From NCBI RefSeq assembly GCF_000003815.2, contig NC_049980.1:27034990-27096989 (forward strand): a stretch of DNA of 62,000 nt, written 5' to 3'. Shown in pieces: positions 12,701-25,900 of the stretch. Under the pieces are notes generated by a model that was not told the origin of the DNA, did no database searches, and saw only the letters and a list, made by a program, of their open reading frames with translations. This stretch comes from Branchiostoma floridae (Eukaryota > Chordata > Leptocardii > Amphioxiformes > Branchiostomatidae). Numbering within the stretch: the stretch's first letter is position 1; each line of letters opens with the position of its first letter. Both the position numbers and the translations under genes were made by a program.

Positions 12701-15700
12701 CATAGATGATAGGGGCAACAGTAACTTAAATAAACCAAAGCATGTAAAGAAACAGTCATCACATTTGGTCATGACGGGGGCCGTGTTTGTTTTGGTTTCG
12801 CCACCAGCCGTCATTCAAAATCGTAGATCTTGACTTTTTTTCAGTATTTAAATCGAATGGTTTCCTGCGAATTTGCAGAAGTTCATACCTATACATTATA
12901 TGTTCACAGAGAAACTCCCAAGAGAACTTAATCTCAGTTTCGGCAATATATAAAATTGTGGAAGTCAGCGAGGTCGCCTGCCGAGAGTTGCAGCCTAAAT
13001 GCATTGGCAAGACTTTGTCTGCTCAAGAATTCTTGTGTAGAGCCGAGAAAGACTAGACATGCATGTATGGAATTACAATGGTAAAGATGGCAGTGGGTTT
13101 TGTGTGCTTGTCGATCAGTGGGCCGCCATAATCATGAAATATTATTACGGGCGTGTCCGGATTAGGTGATTTTGGACAGCGTGATGGTGGAATTTTAATC
13201 ATTATTGCATCGTCCCCGGGCTGAATACCTATTTCTGGCACTGAACGTAGCCGCATTTGGGGCAACGCGTGCCGAAATCGTTCTTCAACGTCAACGTCGT
13301 TCGGGCAACTTCCTCAGAGGCCAATATTTCCCTGTCGGCGAGAGAAGGGGGGATCGATTTGAAGAGCACTGTCGGGAAAGGTCGCTCCCTAGGCCTATGA
13401 AAATGTTGTCACAGTTGCTGCGAAAACTTTCTCAGTAGTAAAACAGAATGTATGTAGGCGCAGGAAGTGACTCAGTGCATACATGTGTACATGTATGTAC
13501 AACGTTTGTTGATAGTTCATGTCCCTCACAAGTGTAAAGGTCAAAACACTTATTTGCACGATGATAGCGGAAGGTGGGCGTTGCAACTCTACCTCTACTC
13601 TAGAAAAGGAGGGGGCCACCGACTGATTAAAAATTCACGCACAGTGGATGAGAGGGGGGTTCAGTTGGCAGGTGGCATTGAACTCATCAATAACCGGGTT
13701 GCCGAATGAGCTAGGATGATACATGTGAACGTCATTACCACTCGCTGCGGCAGAAATGCCATCGGATCGCCCCATTCAATCTCATCGAGTCTTATATTGG
13801 ACATCTCAGCGGTGAACTTGGCCTGAAATTGGGCTCATGGGATGATCATGCTCACGCCGAGACTACAAAATGTAGCTGGCATCTTGACAGCTACAAACTG
13901 CATGGTCATACAAGGAGGGCCATCATCTCTACGTGGTCAATACCTTGGGTCAAGCTTGAGATCGATCAAAACCTCGCAGGGGCCATGCTGAAAATTGGGT
14001 TTTGAACAGAAGTCATGACTGGAGAAACTTAAATCGAGAAAGCAAACGCCGCATGTTAATCGGTAATGTAAGGCATGAAAATGTTACATAATCAGTTGAG
14101 AAAAAAATATGTATCTTCAGGGTGTGGCAGGTATGAAAATGACATATACAATGCAGACAATTATTGTTTATTACCCCCATGTTGTACACCATGCACATTG
14201 CATTACAAGGCTTCGCCATCCCCGGCCGCTGGAAGTCTTTCGATTTTTTTTGCTACATGTACAATAACTCTCGACGTTAACGTTTCCTACGTGTTCCGCC
14301 TGACTTTTGATATACCCTCGTCCCAGACCATATATCATGGCCTCTCCTCCTTTTTGAGCTCCGGCTGTAACATATATCATATAGTTGTGCCGTACGGGGG
14401 GCTGGACTCCGGAGATCTACCTATGCCACCGGGTCAAGTTCCTGGAATGGTCGACGGAAGTTTGACATCACTGCGGGCAAATCGCCAACATTGGGGCCCA
14501 CTTATGGCGGATACCCCCCCCCCCCCCCCGCTCCTCCGGAGGCCGTTGTAGTGTCTTAATTGGTGCATGCATGATAAACGAAATAGCGCACAAGTATGTA
14601 CGACACACTGTTCGAAATAATTCTGATTAATGTAATGGAAAAGGGGGGTACAGGAATATCAGTTTTACTATCTAATTCATGTATTCTGTAATATCAGACT
14701 TCAATTACACGAGCGAAGTGGATGGCATGTGAAGTTGACAGGTGCAGCGGGCGGGAACGGTTGCCATGGTAACAATGTAGCGTCTACCGCAGACGACATT
14801 TTGGATGTGTTTTTCATTCCTCTCCGGTCATCTCTGCCGCGCCAGGTTCAGACGCGTAACGTTTACATGCAATATGAAGGAGGAGACATATTTGCTGTGG
14901 TGATATGATATCACAGTTACTAATCAACATAGCGTGAGAGCGCAAACAGGTGCAAAGGGCGGGAAATATTGCAATGTATAAGCTGTGTCTTTGACTATGG
15001 TATGGCTGCTTCAACTGTATGACATGTACACCTTATGATATTCTTAAAACATATTTACGATTGCAAGACCTGGTGTTTTCGATCGTTGTCTAGACATGTC
15101 CGAAGCGGAAAAAATACGTCGAATTTACGGGAGAAATAAAGGCTTGCCATATGCTGGTGGTTTTTGTCTCCACCGTGTAGTCACAACATACATGACAATG
15201 TTGAGAGTATATGCTTGATCGAATTCTTGGGATCGCCCACCCTGGCCTCCCGCCGTTACGCTACCGCCTCAGGACCTATTCCCACAAGACGTCGGGACCC
15301 TCTAGCATGGCTGACCGAGGAAGGGTGGGAGGTTGCCTCCTGCGTCCTCCCGCGAGCTGGCCGGCCTCTTCGAGTAGGGGAGAATCTTGAAACGAGCTCC
15401 GTATATCTCACACAAACATGTGAAGGAAAACCCCGCCATTTTGCAATCCGGCCACGTTCAGACATAACATCCACTAGCTGGGAATGGATGGCAAATTATG
15501 AAGGAATCTTGGCTCGAGTAATAAGGTTGCGGGGAGTGTACAGGGCAGCGAAAATTCTTGGGATGGTTAAATGCTGATATTATCGATAAGTAGAGAAGTT
15601 CGCATTGCTGATGTGGTAGTCATTTGGAAGTGTTGCTTGAGAACGTGGCTATAATATGAACTAAGGTGGTCATAAAGCTTCATATAGCACAGCATTACAT

Positions 15701-16088
15701 GCGTAGAATATGTAGAAATGCAGTAGGAACGCCTTTTGATGACTAATACATCCACCCAAGCTTGCTGAGGTTGAACTTGCCTTTGTATGCAGTTCTCATA
15801 AGTCAGAAAAACTGACATAAAAGGTTTTCCCAGCGATAATCAATAACATGAATAAAGGTAGCGTTCTTACATATCCAAGTGGGCGGACCTTTCCCAGAGA
15901 CCCCGCCCCCTTAGTGGGGGCCTCGACAAATGCTACTGGTCTTTGCATCTTGACGCCTCTCCCTTAACTCCCAAGTGTATATGGCTATAGAGTTCTAGTT
16001 TGATGAGAAATTGCAATAGTATGTGATACTTGGCAGTGCCCTTACGATAACGCCCGAGTCACGAATGGGAAGTCTGGCGTACCCGTAT
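9755..16088. other. Upstream region without a recognisable gene
   Basis: Patches of higher GC occur at about 11,630-11,990 and 15,230-15,480, and open frames there reach about 100-137 codons. Their peptides show no motif I recognise, and both strands are open at once, as expected for GC-rich non-coding DNA. A C-run lies near 14516-14529. Regulatory DNA for the IF gene may be present but cannot be resolved by eye. Confidence 0.35.
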
Positions 16089-16402
16089 ACATTACCAAGC
16101 GCGTCCTGTTCCACCAATGACGTGCCTTGCCTTGCGTAATGATTGACAGGGAGTGGGCACACGGATGAACTTTAACAGCGTGCCTTGAGTTCCAGGCCTC
16201 AGCTGCACGGTCGAACGTAACGGTACCGGGCAGGCGCGAGAGAGCAGCCGCTGATAACGACACCGTTTTCAGACCAGACAGATCGCTGCACAGAGCAGGA
16301 GTGCGTCCACAGTCGCATCCCCTGGCTTCCATCCTCCCCCAGTAGCCGGCTGAAAGAAGAGTTTCCGTTGGAAGCAAGCGTACAGCAAACAACAGTCTCA
16401 AC
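16089..16402 (+). other. Probable 5' UTR / promoter-proximal region
   Basis: The sequence before ATG 16403 lacks an in-frame extension of the protein and has C-rich and A-rich UTR-like composition close to the start. The start context is CAACATGA, with A at -3. A TATATGG-like box lies near 15977, but the transcription start is not determined. Confidence 0.4.
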
Positions 16403-16944
16403 ATGAGTACCCAAACCAAGAAGGTGACCCGCACCATCATCACGTCCTCGTCCAGCGGCGGTGGCGGCGGTGGCAGAGCTACATTCAGCTCCTCCAGGCT
16501 GAGCGGTGGCGGCGGCGGCCGTATGCGCACCGGCGGCGTAACATCACGCCGTAGCGTGGGCTCTTCTTACTCAGCCGGCGGTGGCGGCCGCGTCAACGCC
16601 GTCATGGCTGCAGGGGTGATGGCATCAGTGGGAGGGCCGGCCGGCGCGCTACAGACCCTCTCCGACGCTCGCATGACCCGCGCCCACGAGAAACAGGAGC
16701 TGTCCCACCTGAACGACCGTTTCGCCTCCTACATCGACAAGGTGCGCTACCTCCAGGAACGCAACTCCAAGCTGGAGGCACAGATTAAGATCCAGGAATC
16801 CAGGGAGGCCCCCAACATCAAGGATCTGTACGAGAAGGAGCTTCGGGATCTCCGAGCACTGGTGGATGAGCTTTCCAACGACAAGGCCCAGCTGGAAATC
16901 GAGAGGAACAACTGGCAGGAACAAGCAGAAGAGTACAAGGGAAA
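16403..16944 (+). CDS. IF exon 1: head, coil 1A, most of coil 1B
   Basis: Encodes residues 1-180 plus two bases. The head (1-99) is rich in Gly, Ser and Arg, with runs of five and six Gly, as in type III and keratin heads whose arginines aid assembly. The helix-initiation motif LNDRFASYIDKVRYLQ spans 103-118, followed by ERNSKLEAQI, DLYEKELRDLRALVDEL and NDKAQLEIERNNW. No 42-residue insertion is present in coil 1B, so this is the chordate cytoplasmic type rather than lamin type. The donor is AA|GTAAGT at 16945, leaving phase 2. The K codon is completed by the first base of exon 2. Confidence 0.95.
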
Positions 16945-19900
16945 GTAAGTCTTCTTTTCTTCATTTTCAGTTCAAAACATGCTTTGCCCAATCTTTCAAA
17001 ATTATCACACTCGGTGAGACCTTAATTGTATTTACTCTTAAACGTATTTTGACCCCTCTTGCTGGATGGTCCTGCAAATTTGCTACCATGTTTAGTGTGT
17101 TTATTGCTGTTTAATTTGATTTGATAGCCATGTAAAATTCGCTCCAGAATCAGTTCTATCATTGATCAGTCGGCAGCCCCTGCCCGACCGCCCCTCTTTA
17201 AAAACGATTCGCCCCCTAAATGTAGCATTGCTTTCCTTCGGGAGACACATACACCATGGGGGCGATTTAGTGTTGACGCTCTCCACTGTCGCTACACGTA
17301 AAATTATGTAGATAGCTACGTTGGATCATTCTAGCTTGCGACATATGATTGTCTGCAGCGCAATGCATATACACAGTGAACGGTAACAAGTAACACTGCA
17401 TTTTATGTATTATGAAGAAACTGTTGCGTAAGGAGAGATTTGCCTCTCGCCCGGCAACGTCGTGTTTGTGAAAAAACGACACTTGTCGGCCATGTGACCC
17501 CTCAGCATGAATATATCTTTGATAACCAATGTCAGTTGTTGAATCTTTCGTAGTTTGATTAGCCTTTTTTTGTTGGCTGGAAAAAGATGTTTGATAAATG
17601 TATGTATAACAGGTGCATGAATATTTCTTACGTCATCCACTGTGCGTTTTGCCCCTTTAACGCATTCGCTGTCGGGCAACCTGAACGCCCTTAAGGAAAC
17701 TACCTTTCCTAAGAAACGCCTTTTGGTGCAGATCTAATGTACCTGGTCTCTACTTAGCATTGTCAGACATGCTGAGAGTGAAACAGTGATGTAATACCAG
17801 GTACTAGAGTCATCTAACGAACGCCCCGCATTTCCAGACATCTGTGGTACTTTCTCAGGGGGGTTACTTTTCGAGATTCTTGACATAGATAGAAGCGGCT
17901 TACTGTAAACTACATTCTCGAAGAAATTCGTCGTTTAGACGGAAAGGAATTTTCATTAAAGCTTATGTTGTTTGCTGTTTATGGTCACCCCGCCTGACAG
18001 GATATACATGACATACATACGCATGAGGCGAGTGGTGAAAAATACAGCGGGTAGACTGTTGTTGACTCGCCACCGATAGCACACTTGTAATGTTCCTTTT
18101 GTTTGCAGCTATCGCTATGACCCCATTACACCTGTTACTAAATAAACAATGTGTCCAGACTTGGCTGGGGCTGTAAAGGTACGCCAACAAGTCTACCTTT
18201 GCAGGGAAAGGTCAAAGAGCCTCGCTGAATGCCCCAAAGTGGGCGGGGCCGCTATGTGGAAATCCGGCGATACGCCCACGGGATGGCGTTCGTCTCCAAG
18301 TACAACATGGTTTGTTGGGCGTGTGTTCTGTTTTAGAACTGTCCCCAAATCCAATTCAGACGTTTGCCTTTACCTTTATTCTTCAAATTCCACGGATCAA
18401 GATACCATTATCTTGGTGCAGTGCAGTGCTTTTAGTAAAATATTGACAGAAGGAAGCCGCAATGATATGGTAGCACCAGCGGTGTCAGCGCTACGGTATG
18501 CAGGGCCCATCGATTCGATATGCAAAACGGGTTTCATATGGCTTCCCAGCACCCGGGGCAGCTTCATATGCGGAGAATGGCGTGCAAGAATAATCAGTCC
18601 ATGTAACACCGCAGAAATCACTCCGCTGCTGTATCGATTGCTTTGAATAATAGATGGTTATCCCCTCAAGTTCATTGGGCCTGTCCACCCACAAAGTATT
18701 AGCACCGAAATCTGGATGCGCGATGGGGAAAATGACGTCTGACTTCATTTATATTTCATGGCGATTTCCTGAAATCTTCATGGAGAAGGAATCCATAATG
18801 GATGATGGACTTGGGAAAGTTTATGAGCTTAGCGGAAATGTCTTGGCGCTACGCTTTAAGTTCTCATGCTGTCACTTGTGACACGCTGTCAGATTTGTGC
18901 AGGTTTTGGAACCCGGCATGTGGTCTTTTTTTTGCGGAAAAGGGCTTATTTTCATCCTTCCTCTGCGCCACACCCAATAGATTATAGAGCTTTCGCCCCA
19001 TGCGAAATGTTCCGCATGCATTCATATCACGTCTTAATACAAAAGGGCGCAATAAAAATCCCATATTTGGCTCGATTCCCGTAGACATTACGTTTTTCCT
19101 CGCCACGCCCTGCTCCCGTGCAGTGATTTTGCCGGTAAAACGGCGAGCAGGGCGTGTCAGCCTCTGCAGGCACGTCCTGCCTGCCCTTGACCGTGCCCCC
19201 TGCCCCCTGCAGTGCCCCGCAGACGTTCCTATTTCTGTCCGATGACTATCGCTGGTAATCATGCTGCTACAGGGCGATCAAATCAGCACCATGCCAGATG
19301 AGCATTACCATTCACCGTCCAGAAATTTCCAGGGCGTCCCATCCACGCAGACGATGACCGAATTCTCATTCTCAAAATCTCATCACCCAACCAAAATGGC
19401 CAATGAATTGTGAAACATTTTGATGGCTTCATATGGTGATAATTCATCATGACTTGAATGATGCTGATAATGCCCTACAAATGCTCCAGTGACCCTATTA
19501 CTGCACTGCGTTCATAATTGGATTCTAGCTTCTGTGCCAGTTAGCGCTCCTTGTAGTTCTTGTAATAGGCTTTTACGAGATAACTATGTAGAAAAGTCAG
19601 CTGGCACGCCTTAGACTAACTGACTCTGAAGAGACCACTGATCCCATTACTACTACATTTTGGCATCTCGCTGTTTTCCCCATGAAACTAATATGCCTCA
19701 CACCGAGAGGCGGTGGTTACTTTGCAAAAGCAACAACTTGAACAAGGTAACCACTGACACCTGAAACGCGGCGGGACCCTTTTAAGAACTTTGCATGAGC
19801 AGTTTGGAAATAACACACACACACACACACACACACAGTCAGTAATAATGCCAGTGTACAGAATCCCCCTTCATCCTCCACCCCCCATTTTAGCCCATGG

Positions 19901-22900
19901 AAAACTGTGAACTACAATTCGACTTAGTGGTATCGATAACCCAAAATTGGTTGTGGTCCTTCGCACACAGTGACCTAGATCTGAAGATGTATGTCAATAC
20001 GTACACGTGCACCGGCCCTTTGTCAAATTAAAGACACCTTCTTTCGAGGTCAGTGACCTCCCGTGTCCTGTCCCTTCTCACCGATCGTTCGCACCGATTA
20101 TAATTAAAGAGAGGTCACTTTACCAATTGATTCAACCCGATCATTGAGAAATATAAGTTTTGTCTTTCGGACTATTTTTTCTTGACCCTATCCTGAATGT
20201 TTCGTGTTTTGGTTCACCCTTCTATTCACACCAGTTACCTGTACACGTGTTCTTTTCGCTAGAAGCAAAGTCCAGACAGTGGGAATGACCTAAATACATA
20301 GCGTGACCTCGACCCGTATCAACAAGACGGATTTCCGCCACTACGCATATCAGTACCTGTACAGCTCTTACAAGCTTAGATTCTTGAACTGCTGCCTGAG
20401 ATTGTTGGTCCGGTATTTTCTTTCTGGACACCTTGTAGTAATGGCATATGCAAAAAGCATTTTTGTTAGTAAATATTTGCTGTGAAGAACATGCACACTC
20501 GTCAAAAAGCATTTGAACCTTTTATGTTTTTGTCGATGGTGTCTACCTATGTTTATATACGACTTGAAAGCATAGAAACGTGGTCTTTACTAAAAGTCAG
20601 AATTGCTTATTATTTAGGTCATCATTATGCAAAACTATGCGAGCAATGACGGCCATGTCGGAAGAAAATACACATGATGCAGCAGTGAGATCGGTATCGT
20701 GTGAGAGTTGAAAACATGAATTATGCTGATTCACTCATCTATCTAAAATATTCGTGTATGTTTTTCCTCCTGAAACCAAATCTACGTCCACTGATTTCTT
20801 TTTGAAAAATTACATTAGTCAGTTTTATCAAAAGGTCCTGGATCCAACGGGCTTTGCCAAAAAAAACTTTGTTGCTGGCACCGACGTCCCGGTCCCTGTT
20901 TATCATAGTAGGAGGCTCTCTACTGAGTCTTTGATCATTAATTCTACAGATGTGACATTTGACCTGGGGCACGGGGCTGTTAATGAACGGGTCCTCTTGA
21001 GACCAGAACGGGCACCATGCTTTTCCAATAGACGCCTTCACATCTGGAGCCCACACGAGCTATAAAAGTACAATTGCTGAATGATGGGACTCTTGATTTG
21101 GTTATCTTTTCAATTTCAGTCGTATTCCAGTTTCCAGAGAGGTTCCCCGGGGTAGAATAGGAGGCATTTGTGAAATTGCATCCTGAAAGTATGGAATTTT
21201 CTGGAGATTTCGTGGGTATGATTACTATGTAGCCATGTATTGGTAGTAATTTGCTCATTCACTCTGGTCAATTGGTGGAGAATGTACAAAAGAGGCCGTG
21301 GAGAAAGGGCTGGAAGAGATATTGCCGGAACCTATAATGATGCACCAAACCTATGGAACATTTAGAGCACAATCCGCCCGTCTATTGATAAGGGTCCAGA
21401 CTGCAGACGCTCTGAAGGGGGTTGCTTGCTTGAGGCAGAAATGTTGCTAAATTTTGCCATCACAGGAAATGAGATAAAATTCGTCTCACACTGGCCAACA
21501 GGTGCAGCGGATGCTGTCTGCCTCGCATTTTGGCGGTTCATCTGTTAGTATTTTTGTCTTTTGATGCCCACTGTAAATAACTGATCAAACATACCTGCCA
21601 AACGTTGTAGGGTAAGGGTGTGCATAGAAAAAAACTTTCTCAAATGCAGAAATACGTAATTTCAACATGCTAGTAGTTTATTGAGGATAAACTAGACTGA
21701 AGTCTATAGGATCTCAAATGAAAATGTGAAGATCTTAACTTGAAATTTAAGCAGTAGGTGCGGGATGATTTCGTAAGCTGCATCATTTATTCCTCGCACA
21801 GTTCAAGAGTTCAATGCGCGATATGACATTTACTGTACGGGTGCCTCAGCGAACACGAGTCCACACTAATGAGGAGAAAAAGGTCGCAGTCCAAATATGG
21901 CGGACTTTGTCTGGACAAAAATCACTCCAGACAGACAGTTTTCAGACCAGCGAATGAAGCACAAAATCGATTCAAATTCCACTTACGTCTGATGTGAAGT
22001 CCTCTAATGAAAAGCAAATCTGAACAAACAGTTCTACAACAAAAACAGGAAAAGGCTCTGCTGTCATTAGGTACATGGATCAAAAATCTGAAACACTGGA
22101 TTCTTACAATTAAAACAAAACAAGAACCAGACAAGGTCCCAAATTGACCTCAGGGTATCGTTTTGTTTCTCATAACACCAGTTTAGTTTCCACGAGGTTC
22201 ACCGCCGTATCAGAAGAACTCACTGAACTGAAGGTCACCGATGTTTGAAAGTCAACCAGACACAGCGGGGTATCCTACAGGCAATGTCACCTTTGTCTGA
22301 CCTACACGGTCTGCCAGGCATTTGACTTCAAACCCGTTTATCTTTAGCCTTCTGTCCGTCAACTTTGATGTAAAGCAGATTCTCCGCCATATTTGAAGAG
22401 TCTGGATTGATTATAGAACGGATGAACATACGGGGTAGGGGGTGGGGTGACAGACCCTTGTTGGTGACAGTCTAAAACGCCAAACGTGCTCTGCAAGTGG
22501 CCGGATGATCCGATAACGTTGTGTCTACAGTTGAAGACTATGCTAGTTAATAGTCAACGTTATCCACCAACATTACCGATGTTTGTAACTTGTAGTGACT
22601 GAAGAAATAGCAAACCATCGAGTTTCCTGTACAGATGCGCTTCCCAGCAAAATCAATGCCTTTGATTGACGTAGTAGTGTAAGAGTCTTCGTAACAAAAC
22701 AAAGAGGAAACATTAACAAAAAAGTCAAAAGCGGGTGTTGTCGGTCCGGTAGTTTCTATTTTGTACATTTTGTCAAAAAATATTTCGTTTTAACCTTCTA
22801 GTCGGAAAGTGGCTGTCACTGGCAGGCAAATTGTTACCAACTGAAAGGATTGGCACAGAATGATAAATTGTGGACTGGATTCTTGGTTGCTGCGTTAGAT

Positions 22901-25900
22901 CACTGTCAGTTGTGTCAAAGCATCCTTTGCGTCCTGACGGGGATTGTGCAACAGGAAAGTACTTACTGACAAATTGTCAAGAGATTAGTTGTACGTTTAC
23001 AGCCTTTCATCACAACTGGAAATTGGTTTAAATGTCGCTTCTTGAATTAAGTTCGAGATAATATGTGTTTATGCAAGTGATTGTCCTGTCAAAAAGGACA
23101 AATTTATGTCATCCGCTGTAACTCTTGCTGGGCCATTTGTTTTTGGGGGCTCCCAGCTAGCTTTGATGCATCGTCCCTGTGCCCTCTTGAACCACTTGTT
23201 TGACACATTTGACCTAATTTTACTCTAAGCTAACATTAACAAGAGGTGTAATTTCTCCCTCGACATGAGAAGAAGTGTGATACACCGTGTTTACTGATAA
23301 GATAGTCTCCTGTAGAAAAGGCCATCATATTTATTTACAAAGAACTTGTTTATTTACAGTCTAATCTGGCTTGTTTAGGATAAATCGTAGTCTCTAAGAC
23401 TTTAAACCTAAGACTCAGTCTGAACCCTTTGGTTTTTAGTTTGTGCACCACCAAAACGTGTTCTGGAGTTCTTAACTGTACCCAGGATAAGGAGCTGAAT
23501 GTTTAGTCTACAGCTTAGGCCACAAGGTGTGCAAGCAGGAATTGGATACGTCTGGCCTAGGTGCAGAGCAACAGGTCAATGAGGGCTGGGGAGAAAATTC
23601 GTCACGTGTCAGTGAAAGAAGTCACTAATCGTCTTTGTCTCGGATCCTGACATTGCTGCAGAAGATAAATGCTTGATTCAGATTCGCTCCAATGACAACT
23701 GCTGACTCCCAAATATCAGTATTAACATTGGAATATCTCCGCTGCTTAAGATTGGCATCGTTAGTTTGTCTGAAAGTAAATTCCAACTGACTGGCTCAAA
23801 CCTTGAGCGATGCTACCCGTGTCGGTGGTCTGAAATACCCCATTATGCTAGTCCTTCTAGGAAATGGCCATTTTTTTTTCTATCGTGCCAAAGAATCGTA
23901 CAAATTCTTGTCCAAAGGCTTTTTTTCTCTAAACGTGGTATTGCTGTCGGATACCGTGTTTTTGATCGCTTTAGTCTCAGTTATTTGGTCCAGACAATGA
24001 CGACTAGTCATTCGGAGGAAGTAGGATTTAAGCCAGAATTAAAACTGTCCTAGTTTGTCTGATCCAAGACTTCTACGGGTTAGCAACTGTCCTATATAAA
24101 TGGATGTTCAGGTGTCCCCGTCGACATTTTATTTAGACTAGTATTGTAATCACCGCAACATGTAGGTGCTGCCACGTTGTTTTGCGAAGTGAAAAATGGC
24201 CAGCCATAAGGGCAAGTGCAGGAGGGACACTCAGCCAACTTGTTCAACTAACAGCCCGCAACTCAAGCATTTATCGGACAATACACAAGTGGTTGTTTGA
24301 TCAGCCAGAGTCATCAATGTAAAACAAGCAGGGAGTCAGGACAAGAGTCGTATTGTTCTGGCAACTTCGACACACAGAACTTGATACTGATAGAGTCTTG
24401 ATAGCAGACGAACTGGGTCGTCACTTGCCGTTACATTAGATTTGTTTCTACCCTGAGTCGTCTGTAGGTCTGTGGCGAATCGTACCAAGCCGACCTCCAT
24501 GTGCATAATTTGCCGGCTTCCCCCCGTCTGTCGTTAATAACAAGTGCAGTATTGAAAATTGGTTTTTGAATGGGGAACGAGGACATTCTATAATTGCAAT
24601 CTGTCGCGCCGTTGAAAACATTCCAAAAATAATTAGTTGTTGTTGTGAGCGCAATGATAGAGATCCGTTCGTTGTTGTTCATTCGGCACAAAATTTTTAT
24701 GTGTTAGTGGTTGATACTTGGGCGTTTGCAGACGTCTATTTTGTTTTAGGAACAGTTTTGTGGTCCTCGGGGATGATAATAATAACTCAGGGTCGGCTGT
24801 CTTGCCCAGCAATTGCGATGCCTGTCATAGTTGTGGGTGACCTCTGACCGAACGGAAATTATTTCAGGCCTTGCCGCCATGTTCTAGACTGTACATATTT
24901 CAGTCAATCAAATCAGTCGATCACTATTTGATACATATAGCAACCAAATAGCCTTTCTTTTCCGTTCTGAACATGGAAAAAAGTAAATCGTATTTTTTTC
25001 CAATTTCCGTCCGTTATATTGGGGCCTTAATATTTGGCTATGCGGATAGAGTTATAGGTAAACAAGACGGCAAATTTCACTAAACTCAGCAGAATGCAAC
25101 GGACACTTTGAACCGTCTGCATTTCGGGTAAAGGGTTATCTAGTTTCGCGTTGTTTATTTGAATTGAATGGCGGCTAGTCTATTACAAGCAAGGGTTGTC
25201 ACGAAGGAAGCATGCTCCTCAGTCTGGTCGTTATGGGTACTCCGGTGCGGAAAAAAACAGGCTGGCACTGAAGCAGCTGCATTGTGCAGTAGCCCAAAGG
25301 CAAGTACGTCGAGAAATCCGATATCCCGCCCACTCCATCCTATTAGAACAAACGCAACTCAGACGATGCAAATGTAGTTTCGTGGTCTGTTCACCAATTT
25401 AGTGGGAGTGGTAGGCTCAAGCCTAGCTTGGGAAAAACGGCTTCGGGGGTGTGAAATAATCCGCAGCCGTGACAGCAAGGCTGAGGAAATGTTACAGTGG
25501 CGATCAGAATTAAAGATACCCGTCTTGAAATGCCCTTTTATGGCCCACTGTGGATGAAGGCGCAAATCCCCTGTGCGCGCAAGTGCCAGCTCGAGGATTC
25601 ATAGATAACATCAAAATGTAAAAGTTCACTGTAACAGGTCGACGTCATCCATCGCCAATGGCAGCCATTCATTAACATGCGGTGCGCGTGCACACAAAGT
25701 AAAACGGTGGGAGGTTTTCAGGGCTACCTGTTAATTTTTTCCGTGAAAAGTCATTACGCAAGGAATTAGGGGTGACAGCGAAGCTCATGTCGAACGTTTT
25801 CTTTACAAATTACCTTAACAAGCCGGTCAATAACGTTTGTGTCCTGTTTTTGGCTATTCAAACCGCTTGAAAATCTAATAACCGGGCAGGTTTGCCAACA

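Noticed and set aside
14075-14551. 158-codon plus-strand open frame
   Set aside because: It runs through a poly-C tract and shows no domain or biased composition suggesting coding.
15164-15577. 137-codon plus-strand open frame
   Set aside because: GC-rich patch with opposite-strand open frames and no recognisable motif. Kept only as part of the upstream region.
16042-16924. Long minus-strand open frames opposite IF exon 1
   Set aside because: They mirror the GC-rich and Gly-rich coding strand. The plus strand carries unmistakable IF motifs.
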